A stretch of 24,087 nt of DNA, taken from assembly GCA_028684435.1 (NCBI GenBank), contig JAQUFX010000012.1, forward strand, positions 1 to 24,087, read 5' to 3'. The position numbers and the translations under genes are program-made. Source of the DNA: Bacilli bacterium (lineage in GTDB: Bacteria; Bacillota_I; Bacilli_A; RF39; UBA660). Of this stretch, positions 1 to 6,373 are shown in pieces (position 1 is the stretch's first letter; the number at the start of each line of letters is the position of its first letter). The notes below the pieces were generated by a model. The model was not told the origin of the DNA, ran no database searches, and saw nothing but the letters and a program-made list of their open reading frames with translations.

Positions 1-2010
1 ATAGAAATATTAGCAGGAATAGGAGCAACTAACCCTTATTTAAATGATTATATGATTAGTCAATATGGAGGTTCATCATCTATAACAGAAGCACCAGTAG
101 AAACATTTGCTAATATAAATGGTGACAGTGATAATTTAATGTATAAAGCATTAGATGATTATGGTATGAGTTATTATTTAAGAGGAGCAAAAGACTATGT
201 AAATAATAATATTATCTTTGCAGGTCATCAGTGGAAGATAGTACGTATTAATGGCGATGGAACAATAAGATTAATCTATAATGGAACATGCCCAAATAAT
301 AGTTGTACAATAAATTCAACTGGAGAATCTACCCAAATAGGAATTTCAGCTTTTAATACAAATAATAATGATGCTAAATATGTAGGATATATGTATGGAG
401 GGATAGAAGGAGAGGCATCAACATCAAGAGCACAAGCTACAACGAATACAACAAATAGCACCATAAAAACTCAGTTAGATAACTGGTATGTAACTAATAT
501 ATATAATACCGAATATGAAAATTATATATCAGATACCTTATTTTGTAATGATAGACAATTAGAAAGCGAAGTAGGTGGAGCAGCAACTGGAACAGGTTTT
601 GGAGGAATTAGTGAAACTAATTACGCAGCACGGCATAGATTATATACAAATAAAACACCGAGTTTATTATGTGGTTTAAAAAACGATCGTTTTACGGTAA
701 GTGATGTGAGCATAGGAAATGGAAATTTAACTTATTCAGTCGGTTTAATAACAGCTGATGAAATAGCATTAGCAGGAATGAGGTATTATGGCGAAAATTC
801 CACCAATTATTTATATACAAACCAGCATTGGTGGTCTTTTTCACCGTTTTTCATGATTTCTAGTGGCAATGTGTATGTATGGAGCGTGTACTCATCTGGG
901 ACTTTATGCAACATTCTCGTGAACCTCGCCTTCGGGGTCAGACCGGGAGTGAATTTAAAGCCAGATACTAAAGTAGTAGGAACAGGTACAACATCAAGTC
1001 CATACATCATTCAAGAAGAAACCAGTTTAGGTAATAAAATATTATCTCAGTATGGTGGAAAAGATAATATAACAGAAGCGCCAGCTGGAACATTTGCTAA
1101 TATAAATGGTGACAGTGAAAATGTAATGTATAAAACATTAGATGATTATGGAGCCAGTTATTACTTCAGGGGAGCAAAAGACTATGTAAATAATAATATT
1201 ATCTTTGCAGAGCATCAGTGGAAGATAGTACGTATTAATGGTAATGGCTCAATTAAATTAATTTATAATGGAACATGTCTTAATAATTCCTGCTCAATAA
1301 ATACAACTGGTACATCAACCCAAATAGGAACATCAAAATTTGACACAAATTATAGGGATGCAAAGTATATAGGATATATGTATTCCCCATCAGGAACAAC
1401 AACATCAACATCAAGAGCACAGGCTACAACGAATACAACAAGTAGCACCATAAAAACATATTTAGATAACTGGTATGGGGCTAATATACATAATACCAAA
1501 TATAAAGATTATATATCAGATACCTTATTTTGTAACGATAGGCAATTAGAAAGCGAAGTAGGTGGAGCAGCAACTGGAACAGGTTTTGGAGTAAATAGTG
1601 AAACTAATTACGCAGCACGGTATAGATTATATACAAAAAAAACACCGAGTTTATTATGTGGTTTAAAAAACGATCGTTTTACGGTAAGTGATGAGAGCAT
1701 AGGAAATGGAAATTTAACTTATCCAGTCGGATTAATAACAGCTGATGAGATAGCCTTAGCAGGATTTAATTATGGAACAAATAACTCCACTAATTATTTA
1801 TATACAAACCAGCATTGGTGGTCTTTATCGCCGTACTACGTGGATTTTAGTGGTGGTGCGTACGCGTGGTACATGAACTCAATGGGGAGTCTGAACCAAA
1901 TCTACGTGAACTACGTCATCGGGGTCAGGCCGGGAGTTTCAATTCACTCTGACGTGCGAGTAACTGGAACAGGAACGAGTAGTAATCCATATATTGTGGT
2001 GGTTCCGTAA
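1..2010 (+). CDS. Repeat-containing surface protein with two DGR-type variable regions (5' truncated)
   Basis: The frame is open to base 1 with no stop, so the gene begins upstream; the ATG at 52 is only an internal methionine. The visible part has two tandem ~329-residue units (period 987 bp), the second ending the protein at TAA 2008-2010. Each unit runs from a SQYGG motif through KIVRING, a CxNNSC pair and LFCNDRQLESEVGG to ITADEIALAG, then YLYTNQHWWS-SP, a hypervariable stretch, and GVRPGV followed by a GTGT..PYI strand. The WW..SP to GVRP organisation resembles the C-type-lectin/formylglycine-enzyme-like fold of DGR target proteins and related gut surface proteins; that fold is inferred from motif shape, not tested. 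Bases 847-951 and 1834-1938 show adenine-targeted variation. Role inferred: a surface-exposed ligand-binding or adhesion protein. Export signal and any further repeats would lie upstream of the window. Confidence 0.85.
   Translation: MEILAGIGATNPYLNDYMISQYGGSSSITEAPVETFANINGDSDNLMYKALDDYGMSYYLRGAKDYVNNNIIFAGHQWKIVRINGDGTIRLIYNGTCPNNSCTINSTGESTQIGISAFNTNNNDAKYVGYMYGGIEGEASTSRAQATTNTTNSTIKTQLDNWYVTNIYNTEYENYISDTLFCNDRQLESEVGGAATGTGFGGISETNYAARHRLYTNKTPSLLCGLKNDRFTVSDVSIGNGNLTYSVGLITADEIALAGMRYYGENSTNYLYTNQHWWSFSPFFMISSGNVYVWSVYSSGTLCNILVNLAFGVRPGVNLKPDTKVVGTGTTSSPYIIQEETSLGNKILSQYGGKDNITEAPAGTFANINGDSENVMYKTLDDYGASYYFRGAKDYVNNNIIFAEHQWKIVRINGNGSIKLIYNGTCLNNSCSINTTGTSTQIGTSKFDTNYRDAKYIGYMYSPSGTTTSTSRAQATTNTTSSTIKTYLDNWYGANIHNTKYKDYISDTLFCNDRQLESEVGGAATGTGFGVNSETNYAARYRLYTKKTPSLLCGLKNDRFTVSDESIGNGNLTYPVGLITADEIALAGFNYGTNNSTNYLYTNQHWWSLSPYYVDFSGGAYAWYMNSMGSLNQIYVNYVIGVRPGVSIHSDVRVTGTGTSSNPYIVVVP
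847..951 (+). other. DGR-type variable region 1 (VR1) with GC-rich 3' anchor
   Basis: The variable core is 847-933 and the conserved GC-rich tail is 934-951 (GGGGTCAGACCGGGAGTG). Core codons include TTC, AGC, TAC, TGC, AAC, CTC, AAC, CTC, GCC and TTC: the third base is C although the rest of the gene strongly prefers A or T there. That is what AAC codons of a template repeat give when adenines are mutagenised at positions 1 and 2. The GC-rich, adenine-poor tail fits an initiation-of-mutagenic-homing (IMH) segment. No template repeat is present to confirm it. Confidence 0.75.
1834..1938 (+). other. DGR-type variable region 2 (VR2) with GC-rich 3' anchor
   Basis: This region is homologous to VR1 at +987. 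The core is 1834-1920 and the tail 1921-1938 is GGGGTCAGGCCGGGAGTT. It differs from VR1 at 35 of 87 core bases by my count. Nine aligned codon columns keep C at position three while positions one and two differ or are AAC (TTC/TAC, AGC/TAC, TAC/AAC, TGC/AAC, CTC/TAC, AAC/AAC, CTC/TAC, GCC/GTC, TTC/ATC). This is the reverse of ordinary divergence, where position three changes first. Invariant residues (TGG, TCA, GGG, GTG) lie between variable ones as expected for scaffold positions. It is the 3'-most VR and lies nearest the hairpin at 2042. Confidence 0.77.
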
Positions 2011-2041
2011 TATAATTGTCGACTCTCAAGTTTTGCATGCA

Positions 2042-2066
2042 GTCACCTGAAAACCTTTCAGGTGAC
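2042..2066. other. Perfect 11-bp hairpin downstream of VR2
   Basis: GTCACCTGAAA (2042-2052) and TTTCAGGTGAC (2056-2066) are exact reverse complements around an ACC loop. No T-tract follows (AATAATG), so it is not a standard intrinsic terminator. DGR targets often carry a hairpin or cruciform just downstream of the VR that aids retrohoming. This one sits 31 bp after the stop codon but about 100 bp after the VR tail, farther than in the best-studied DGR, so that role is a hypothesis. Confidence 0.85.
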
Positions 2067-2325
2067 AATAATGAGCAAGAGCAAAAACAAATTATTTTCT
2101 TGGATAAAAAAATAGGACGCAATATTGAGGGAGGCACAACGGACCGCCCGGATATTACAATACTATGTTTTCTTTACTACTTTCTTTTAAAAAGAAAATA
2201 GTCGAAAAAAAATTAATGATGGCTGTATTTATTACATTTAGTAGGAGCTAGTGTTGCGTTCTAGCCTCTTCAATAGAACATTATCATAAGTTAAACACAT
2301 ACTATGTAAAGAATTTATATATTGG

Positions 2326-2354
2326 TTGATAACTTATTTTCTTTATGTTATATT
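2326..2354 (+). promoter_or_regulatory. Sigma-A-type promoter for the 2395 gene
   Basis: TTGATA (2326-2331) and TATATT (2349-2354) are separated by 17 bp, about 40 bp before the GTG start. No other candidate in the gap has better spacing. Confidence 0.6.
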
Positions 2355-2394
2355 TATACTAGATTGATACAAAATAATATAAGGAGTGTTATTT

Positions 2395-3213
2395 GTGAAA
2401 AAATGTTTTATTTTAGTTACTACTTTGTTATTTATTCCTATTTCTGTTAATGCTGCAGAATATACAGATACTTTTAAAATTGGTGATCGACTTGAAGTTT
2501 TTATAGTTAATGATCAAGTAAAAAAAGAATTTCATGTTATTAGACCTAGTGCTACTGGGGAGCAGTATGTGTGGATGATGTTAAATGGAAATGTAGAAAA
2601 TTATGATGATTATCGAAATAGTATAACAGTTTATGATCAGACTCTTCCTGGAGAACATGAAGCAACTACTGTTTTAGAAGATGCTTTACCGGTATATAAT
2701 GTATTAATTAATGGAACTACAGGTTGGCGTATTGAAGGTACTCCTCGTTTATTGAATGCTGAAGATTTAACAGTGTTAGGTATTAACATAAGTACTAGTG
2801 GTAAATATGAAATAATGGGGGATAGAAATTTTATAGCTCCTACTAAAACAGATGCGTTTCCTGATCCATCAGGATATAACTATTGGACACAAATAGCTGA
2901 TTCAAGTGCAACTAATGCTTCAGTATTTGCAGTAACATATAATGAAAGTTACAATGGTGATTCTTTAACTCCGGTAGCTACTTTAGAATCTTATAATATT
3001 ACTTCTGTTACAGAAAATCCCGAATTTATTGTTAGACCTGTTGTTAAAGTAGATAAAAAATATATTGATTGTATCATAAGTGATAGTACCACTCCAGTTG
3101 GAAATGTTAAGACTTCAGAAGTGAAAATGCCTATTGAAGCTATTGCGATAATTGGGGTTGCAACTTTAGCTTATATCTTAATTAGAAAAAAAGATATATT
3201 TAATAAAATTTAA
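2395..3213 (+). CDS. Secreted, C-terminally membrane-anchored surface protein
   Basis: The chosen start is GTG 2395, with AAGGAG at 2381-2386 eight bases upstream; the frame also opens at GTG 2386, but that codon overlaps the ribosome site. The 272-residue product starts MKK, has a hydrophobic signal segment ending near VNAAEYTD (signal peptidase I-like), a polar ectodomain, and a C-terminal hydrophobic helix (IEAIAIIGVATLAYILI) followed by RKKD. That is the layout of a wall or membrane-anchored surface protein, but I see no LPxTG-type motif. Ectodomain motifs YNYWTQIA, VFAVTY and EFIVRPVVKV resemble the WW..SP and GVRP(V/G)V elements of the neighbour at 1-2010, suggesting a distant relative of the same fold without a variable region. 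It has its own promoter and a strong terminator. Function unknown. Confidence 0.75.
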   Translation: MKKCFILVTTLLFIPISVNAAEYTDTFKIGDRLEVFIVNDQVKKEFHVIRPSATGEQYVWMMLNGNVENYDDYRNSITVYDQTLPGEHEATTVLEDALPVYNVLINGTTGWRIEGTPRLLNAEDLTVLGINISTSGKYEIMGDRNFIAPTKTDAFPDPSGYNYWTQIADSSATNASVFAVTYNESYNGDSLTPVATLESYNITSVTENPEFIVRPVVKVDKKYIDCIISDSTTPVGNVKTSEVKMPIEAIAIIGVATLAYILIRKKDIFNKI

Positions 3214-3238
3214 AGGCTAATGCCTTTTTTTATTTTTT
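3212..3238 (+). terminator. Intrinsic terminator after the 2395 gene
   Basis: AAAGGC (3212-3217), a TAAT loop and GCCTTT (3222-3227) run into a T-rich tract to 3238. The stem overlaps the stop codon TAA 3211-3213. Confidence 0.85.
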
Positions 3239-3273
3239 AAATTATTATATAATGTTTTAGAAAGTAGGAAAAT

Positions 3274-4983
3274 ATGAAAAAGATTATTATTGCTTTAGTA
3301 TCAATATTATTAACTTTTATAGGTGTGACTTTTGTGGTTTCTGCAATAATATTAAATGGTGATAAAATATTAAGTAGCTTTAATATTATAGATGTTGAAA
3401 ATGTATCTACTAATTTTAATATTAAATTTGAAAAAGTTAAAGCTGCTGAATATTATGACATTGTAGTATATAATAATAATAATATTCCTATATATTCTAA
3501 ATCAGTCTATGAAACTAAAAATCAAATTGATTTAAATATGCTTGAATATAATTTAAAATATAAATTAGTTGTATATGCATATGATAAATTAGGAGACAGT
3601 ATAGCAGTTAAAAATCCTTATAAATTTAAATATACTGAACCGACTTTTAGTAGTAATAATGATCTTATATTAAATAATGATGAAGACTATAAATTATTAA
3701 TTGATGGTGATTTAAGCAAAAAAAATTATCAAATAGCTATTTATGATAATAAATATAAATTAAAAGAAGAAAAAATAATATCTAATGAATACATAATAGA
3801 TAAAAAATTTTATCAAGATATGATGCAAAAATTAGATGTGCAAATATTTGATGGTTTAACTTCAATTAGTAAGATTTCTTTATATAACAAAACTAGTCCT
3901 ATATCTGATATTATGATTACTAGTCCTGCTAGTGGTAATATCCTTGATTATAATGATGTTATCTTTACTTATAATGGTGGAGATAATGCTACTAGTTATA
4001 GGGTAGAAATTTATAATGGAAATCAAAAAATAAAAGAAACAACCGTTAAAAAGAATAGATGTGTTATATCGGCAGAACTTTTTAAAAAAGCCGAAAAATA
4101 TAATATTATAATTAAAGCTTTATATAAGGATTATGAGGAATATACTAAATCTGCAAATGTAGAATTTCAAATGAATGAAAAAGAAACCTTAAAACCAGTT
4201 TATATTAACACTTATCATAAATATGTTAAATCAGGTAGTTATTTATATTTAAATAATCCTAATCAAGAGGGAACAATTTTTTATACAATAGATGATAGTG
4301 ATCCGGTTGTAAATGGAATAAAATATGATAAGCCATTAATAGTTAAAAAAAATATAACTTTAAAAACTGTTATCATGGAACCTAAAATGAATAATAGTAT
4401 TGTTAATGAATTTGAGATTAATATTGGAAGTAAAGATACATATTCAGTATATTTAAGTCCATCTAACCAAGAATTGAATTTTGGGATAAATAGTACTGGT
4501 TATTCTAATGAGCAATCTGAAATGAATGATTTAACTAATTATATTGAGAAAAGATTAAAAAGTCATAATGTTAAAGTATATCGTAATAGTCCTTATGGTA
4601 ATATAAATTTATGGACAGCCGATTCACGTTATTACGGAGTTGATTTACATTTAGCGATTCATTCAAATGCTAGTCCTAATCATAATATATTTGGTATAGA
4701 GACTTGGATTCATGAACAATCTAGTAAAACTTACAGCTTAGCAAATTTAATTCAAGATTCTTTAATAAATATATATTATTCTGAAGAAGAGGGATTTAAT
4801 CGAGGAGTAAAATATGCTAATGGATCAATGGGAGAAGTAAATGAACTTGCTGTACCTTTTGGAATATTACTTGAAATAGCTCATCATGATTATGAAAAAG
4901 ATGCAGCATGGATAATCCAAAATAAAGAACTTATTGGTAATACTATAGCTGATACAATATTGAAATATTTTGGCTTAATATGA
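3274..4983 (+). CDS. Membrane-anchored N-acetylmuramoyl-L-alanine amidase (Amidase_3-like)
   Basis: A 569-residue peptidoglycan hydrolase predicted to cut the bond between muramic acid and the stem peptide. Residues 1-28 are an uncleaved signal anchor (MKK then a long hydrophobic run). Residues ~30-300 look like two or three Fn3-like beta domains. About 305-387 match the chitobiase C-terminal (CHB_HEX_C_1) pattern, with IFYTIDDSDP and TLKTVIM. From ~390 to the end is the amidase: YLSPSNQELN, the NEQSEMN glutamates, DLHLAIHSNA with the zinc-ligand-type His463, and GILLEIAHHD with a candidate catalytic Glu534. The usual first zinc ligand (GHGG-type His) is replaced by SPSNQ; I recall this SPS-x-QE pattern from clostridial relatives, so activity is plausible but the metal site is atypical. 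Start ATG 3274 has an AGGA ribosome site and a TATAAT at 3248-3253. The stop is TGA, which argues for genetic code 11. Confidence 0.85.
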   Translation: MKKIIIALVSILLTFIGVTFVVSAIILNGDKILSSFNIIDVENVSTNFNIKFEKVKAAEYYDIVVYNNNNIPIYSKSVYETKNQIDLNMLEYNLKYKLVVYAYDKLGDSIAVKNPYKFKYTEPTFSSNNDLILNNDEDYKLLIDGDLSKKNYQIAIYDNKYKLKEEKIISNEYIIDKKFYQDMMQKLDVQIFDGLTSISKISLYNKTSPISDIMITSPASGNILDYNDVIFTYNGGDNATSYRVEIYNGNQKIKETTVKKNRCVISAELFKKAEKYNIIIKALYKDYEEYTKSANVEFQMNEKETLKPVYINTYHKYVKSGSYLYLNNPNQEGTIFYTIDDSDPVVNGIKYDKPLIVKKNITLKTVIMEPKMNNSIVNEFEINIGSKDTYSVYLSPSNQELNFGINSTGYSNEQSEMNDLTNYIEKRLKSHNVKVYRNSPYGNINLWTADSRYYGVDLHLAIHSNASPNHNIFGIETWIHEQSSKTYSLANLIQDSLINIYYSEEEGFNRGVKYANGSMGEVNELAVPFGILLEIAHHDYEKDAAWIIQNKELIGNTIADTILKYFGLI

Positions 4984-5040
4984 CGAATAACTTTTAATTT
5001 TTAAAAATTATCTTTATTATATAATAATGAGGTGTTTAAT

Positions 5041-5133
5041 ATGACAGATATATATGAAGAATTAATAAGTAAAATAGATAAAGCTAAGTTAATATATGGT
5101 GAATCATACATTTATTCAGTATTAGACAAATAA
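5041..5133 (+). CDS. Possible 30-residue small protein
   Basis: ATG 5041 to TAA 5131-5133 encodes 30 residues, MTDIYEELISKIDKAKLIYG then ESYIYSVLDK. GAGGTG (5029-5034) is well placed upstream and a TATAAT (5020-5025) lies just before it, though I see no good -35. The peptide is amphipathic, charged and without a signal or membrane segment. It sits between the amidase and the gpsB promoter. I recognise no family. It could be a real small protein or the remnant N-terminus of a lost gene; at this AT content a 31-codon frame by chance is not rare, so only the ribosome site favours it. Confidence 0.4.
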   Translation: MTDIYEELISKIDKAKLIYGESYIYSVLDK

Positions 5134-5142
5134 ACTCCAATC

Positions 5143-5171
5143 TTGACAAATCTCGCTATTAATAATACAAT
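5143..5171 (+). promoter_or_regulatory. Promoter of gpsB-rnpB
   Basis: Consensus TTGACA (5143-5148) and TACAAT (5166-5171) with a 17-bp spacer, 25 bp before the gpsB start. It is one of the strongest promoters in the window, as expected if it also drives RNase P RNA. Confidence 0.85.
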
Positions 5172-5196
5172 ATATTAGTAAGAAGGTTGGTTATAT

Positions 5197-5517
5197 ATGA
5201 TGAATGATAAATTATTTTTAACGCCTCAAGAAATATTGGAAAAGGACTTTAAAATAGATGCTAGAGGTTATAGAATGCAAGAAGTTGATAAGTTTTTAGA
5301 TATGATTATTAGAGATTATACTGAATTTATTAGGGTGATTAAAAAATTAGAAAATGATAACATTCATTTAATAAATGACAATAAAAAACTTCAAGCGGAA
5401 TATCGTAATTTAAAGGAAAATATTTTAGCTAATGAAGATGATAAAGCAAAAATAGGAAATGTAGATCTTTTAAAAAGAATAAGCAATTTAGAAAAAATTG
5501 TTTATGGAAGAGAATAA
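5197..5517 (+). CDS. gpsB: Cell-cycle/division regulator GpsB (DivIVA-like)
   Basis: A 106-residue cytoplasmic coiled-coil protein. GpsB helps switch peptidoglycan synthesis between septum and side wall by binding penicillin-binding proteins and divisome partners. The N-terminal DivIVA-type domain is clear: LTPQEILEKDFK, then RGYRMQEVDKFLDMII (residues ~25-40), followed by a coiled coil to ~75. The C-terminal segment DLLKRISNLEKIVYG is the conserved GpsB trimerisation tail. ATG 5197 is preferred over ATG 5200 because AGAAGG (5181-5186) is 10 bases upstream. The position directly before rnpB matches Bacillus subtilis, supporting orthology. The stop codon TAA 5515-5517 overlaps the first paired bases of the RNase P RNA. 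Confidence 0.93.
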   Translation: MMNDKLFLTPQEILEKDFKIDARGYRMQEVDKFLDMIIRDYTEFIRVIKKLENDNIHLINDNKKLQAEYRNLKENILANEDDKAKIGNVDLLKRISNLEKIVYGRE

Positions 5518-5856
5518 TATCTGGACAAACGCTGCTAATTATATAGTAGAGGAAAGTCCATACTCGCAAAGTCTGAGATGACTTTAGTGTTTGTGCTAAG
5601 GGAAAAAATAACCTTAGGTAGTTAATAACTAACGGCTTTGAAATAACCTTAACTGGTTAAAGTAGATATAAAAGTGCCAAAGAGACGAGTATATCTGGAA
5701 ACGGATATAGTGGAACGTGGTAAACCCCGCAAGCGAGAAACCCAAATTATGGTAGGGGAATCTTTTGAAGTGAAATGAAACTGATAGAGAACCAATAAAG
5801 GTAGATAAATGTTTGTCACTTACATAGTAAGTACAGAATATGGCTTATAAGATATT
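5516..5856 (+). ncRNA. rnpB: RNase P RNA, bacterial type B
   Basis: This is the catalytic RNA of RNase P, which removes 5' leaders from pre-tRNAs. The conserved blocks are present in order: GAGGAAAGTCC (5549-5559), CTGAGATG with TTAGTGTTTGTGC, AAAGTGCCA, GGAACGTGGTAAACCCC, the long block from CGAGAAACCCAAATT to GGTAGGGGAA (about 5733-5760), and ACAGAATATGGCTTA near the 3' end. The ends are set by a perfect P1 helix, AATATCT (5516-5522) with AGATATT (5850-5856). The arrangement of the first half is that of the Firmicute type B. It is probably processed from the gpsB transcript or read from the same promoter. The following T/A-rich stretch (5857-5875) may end transcription weakly. Confidence 0.96.
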
Positions 5857-5891
5857 ATTTTTTTTCTTAAAAAAAGGAAGTGAATAACCAC

Positions 5892-6365
5892 TTGATTGAA
5901 ATTGGTGAAATTCTTAGTACAACTAGAGAAAGTTCTGGTGTATCTTTAGAAGAAGTAAGTAAAGATCTAGAAATTCCCTTATTAGTTTTAGAACAAATAG
6001 AAGAAGGAAATATTGGATCTTTTAAAGATATTTTTGTGCTCAAAGAATATATTGAAAGTTATTCAAAATATTTAGGATTAAATTCGATTGAAGTTATTGA
6101 TGAATTTAATGAATATATGTTTGAAAAGACGTCTAAAATTCCTATGGATGCCATAAAAAAGGCTGCAAAGGAAAAGGCTGAAGCTGAAGAAAAAGATGAG
6201 AGAATAGCTTCTCCTTATACTAAAGCAGCATCAAAAAGTAGTGATAAACAATTTATTATTATGATAATTATTATTTTAATTTTAGTTATTATTGCTATAT
6301 TTTGGAGTGTTAAACAAATTACAGTCGGTAATGTGACAACAAATGTATTAACTTATTATAAGTAG
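5892..6365 (+). CDS. rodZ: RodZ-like helix-turn-helix membrane protein
   Basis: The start is placed at TTG 5892: the near-consensus ribosome site AAGGAAGTGA (5874-5883) covers the alternative GTG at 5880. The 157-residue product begins with an HTH_25-type domain (IGEILSTTRESSGVSLEEVS through LKEYIESYSKYLGL, residues ~3-67), then a charged Lys/Glu linker and one transmembrane helix (QFIIMIIIILILVIIAIFW, ~120-140) with a short outside tail. RodZ links MreB to the membrane and the elongation machinery; here the usual extracellular beta domain is almost absent, as in some small Firmicute versions. It lies 8 bp upstream of pgsA in what looks like one operon, the same order as ymfM-pgsA in Bacillus, which supports the call over a generic HTH regulator. 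Confidence 0.8.
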   Translation: MIEIGEILSTTRESSGVSLEEVSKDLEIPLLVLEQIEEGNIGSFKDIFVLKEYIESYSKYLGLNSIEVIDEFNEYMFEKTSKIPMDAIKKAAKEKAEAEEKDERIASPYTKAASKSSDKQFIIMIIIILILVIIAIFWSVKQITVGNVTTNVLTYYK

Positions 6366-6373
6366 GAGGATTT

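Larger units (their letters stand above)
58..2010 (+). repeat. Intragenic tandem duplication, period 987 bp
   Basis: Two direct repeats lie within one gene, about 58-1044 and 1045-2010. Landmarks recur 987 bp apart; for example the ACCAGCATTGGTGG segment is at 821 and 1808. Comparing 541-777 with 1528-1764 by eye gives about 11 differences in 237 bases (about 95% identity). The middle of the unit (about 350-430 against 1340-1420) is more diverged, and the 87 bases after the SPxx motif are only about 60% identical. The high identity next to the variable core implies recent duplication or gene conversion combined with a mutator confined to the core. Confidence 0.9.
2011..2394 (+). other. Intergenic region with hairpins and a possible 14-codon ORF
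   Basis: This 384-bp gap has no convincing gene. It holds the perfect hairpin at 2042-2066 and a 15-codon ORF (ATG 2071, TAG 2113-2115; product MSKSKNKLFSWIKK) whose AGGTGA ribosome site (2060-2065) lies in the hairpin's 3' arm. A relatively GC-rich patch follows at about 2117-2155, then an imperfect stem at 2244-2251/2261-2268 (GGAGCTAG with CTAGCCTC, one mismatch) and the promoter of the next gene. None of it resembles a template repeat: I find no second copy of the GGGGTCAGRCCGGGAG anchor or of the NNC-rich core. Whether the short ORF is translated is unknown. Confidence 0.5.

Noticed and set aside
807..1010. Minus-strand frame over VR1
   Set aside because: It is the shadow of the VR domain; the codon pattern makes sense only on the + strand.
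2170..2206. TTTCTTTT/AAAAGAAA stem as a terminator
   Set aside because: It has no GC pairs and no T-tract on the + strand after it.
2011..2394. Template repeat or reverse transcriptase of the DGR inside the window
   Set aside because: No second copy of the GGGGTCAGRCCGGGAG anchor or of the NNC core is visible outside the two VRs on either strand, and no protein in the window resembles a reverse transcriptase or Avd. They must lie upstream or elsewhere.
4981..4983. UGA decoded as tryptophan (Mollicutes code)
   Set aside because: TGA ends the amidase gene cleanly at its natural C-terminus, and tryptophan is TGG throughout; code 11 fits.
4995..5010. Palindrome TAATTTTTAAAAATTA as an operator
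   Set aside because: It is made only of A and T in AT-rich DNA, where such palindromes arise by chance.
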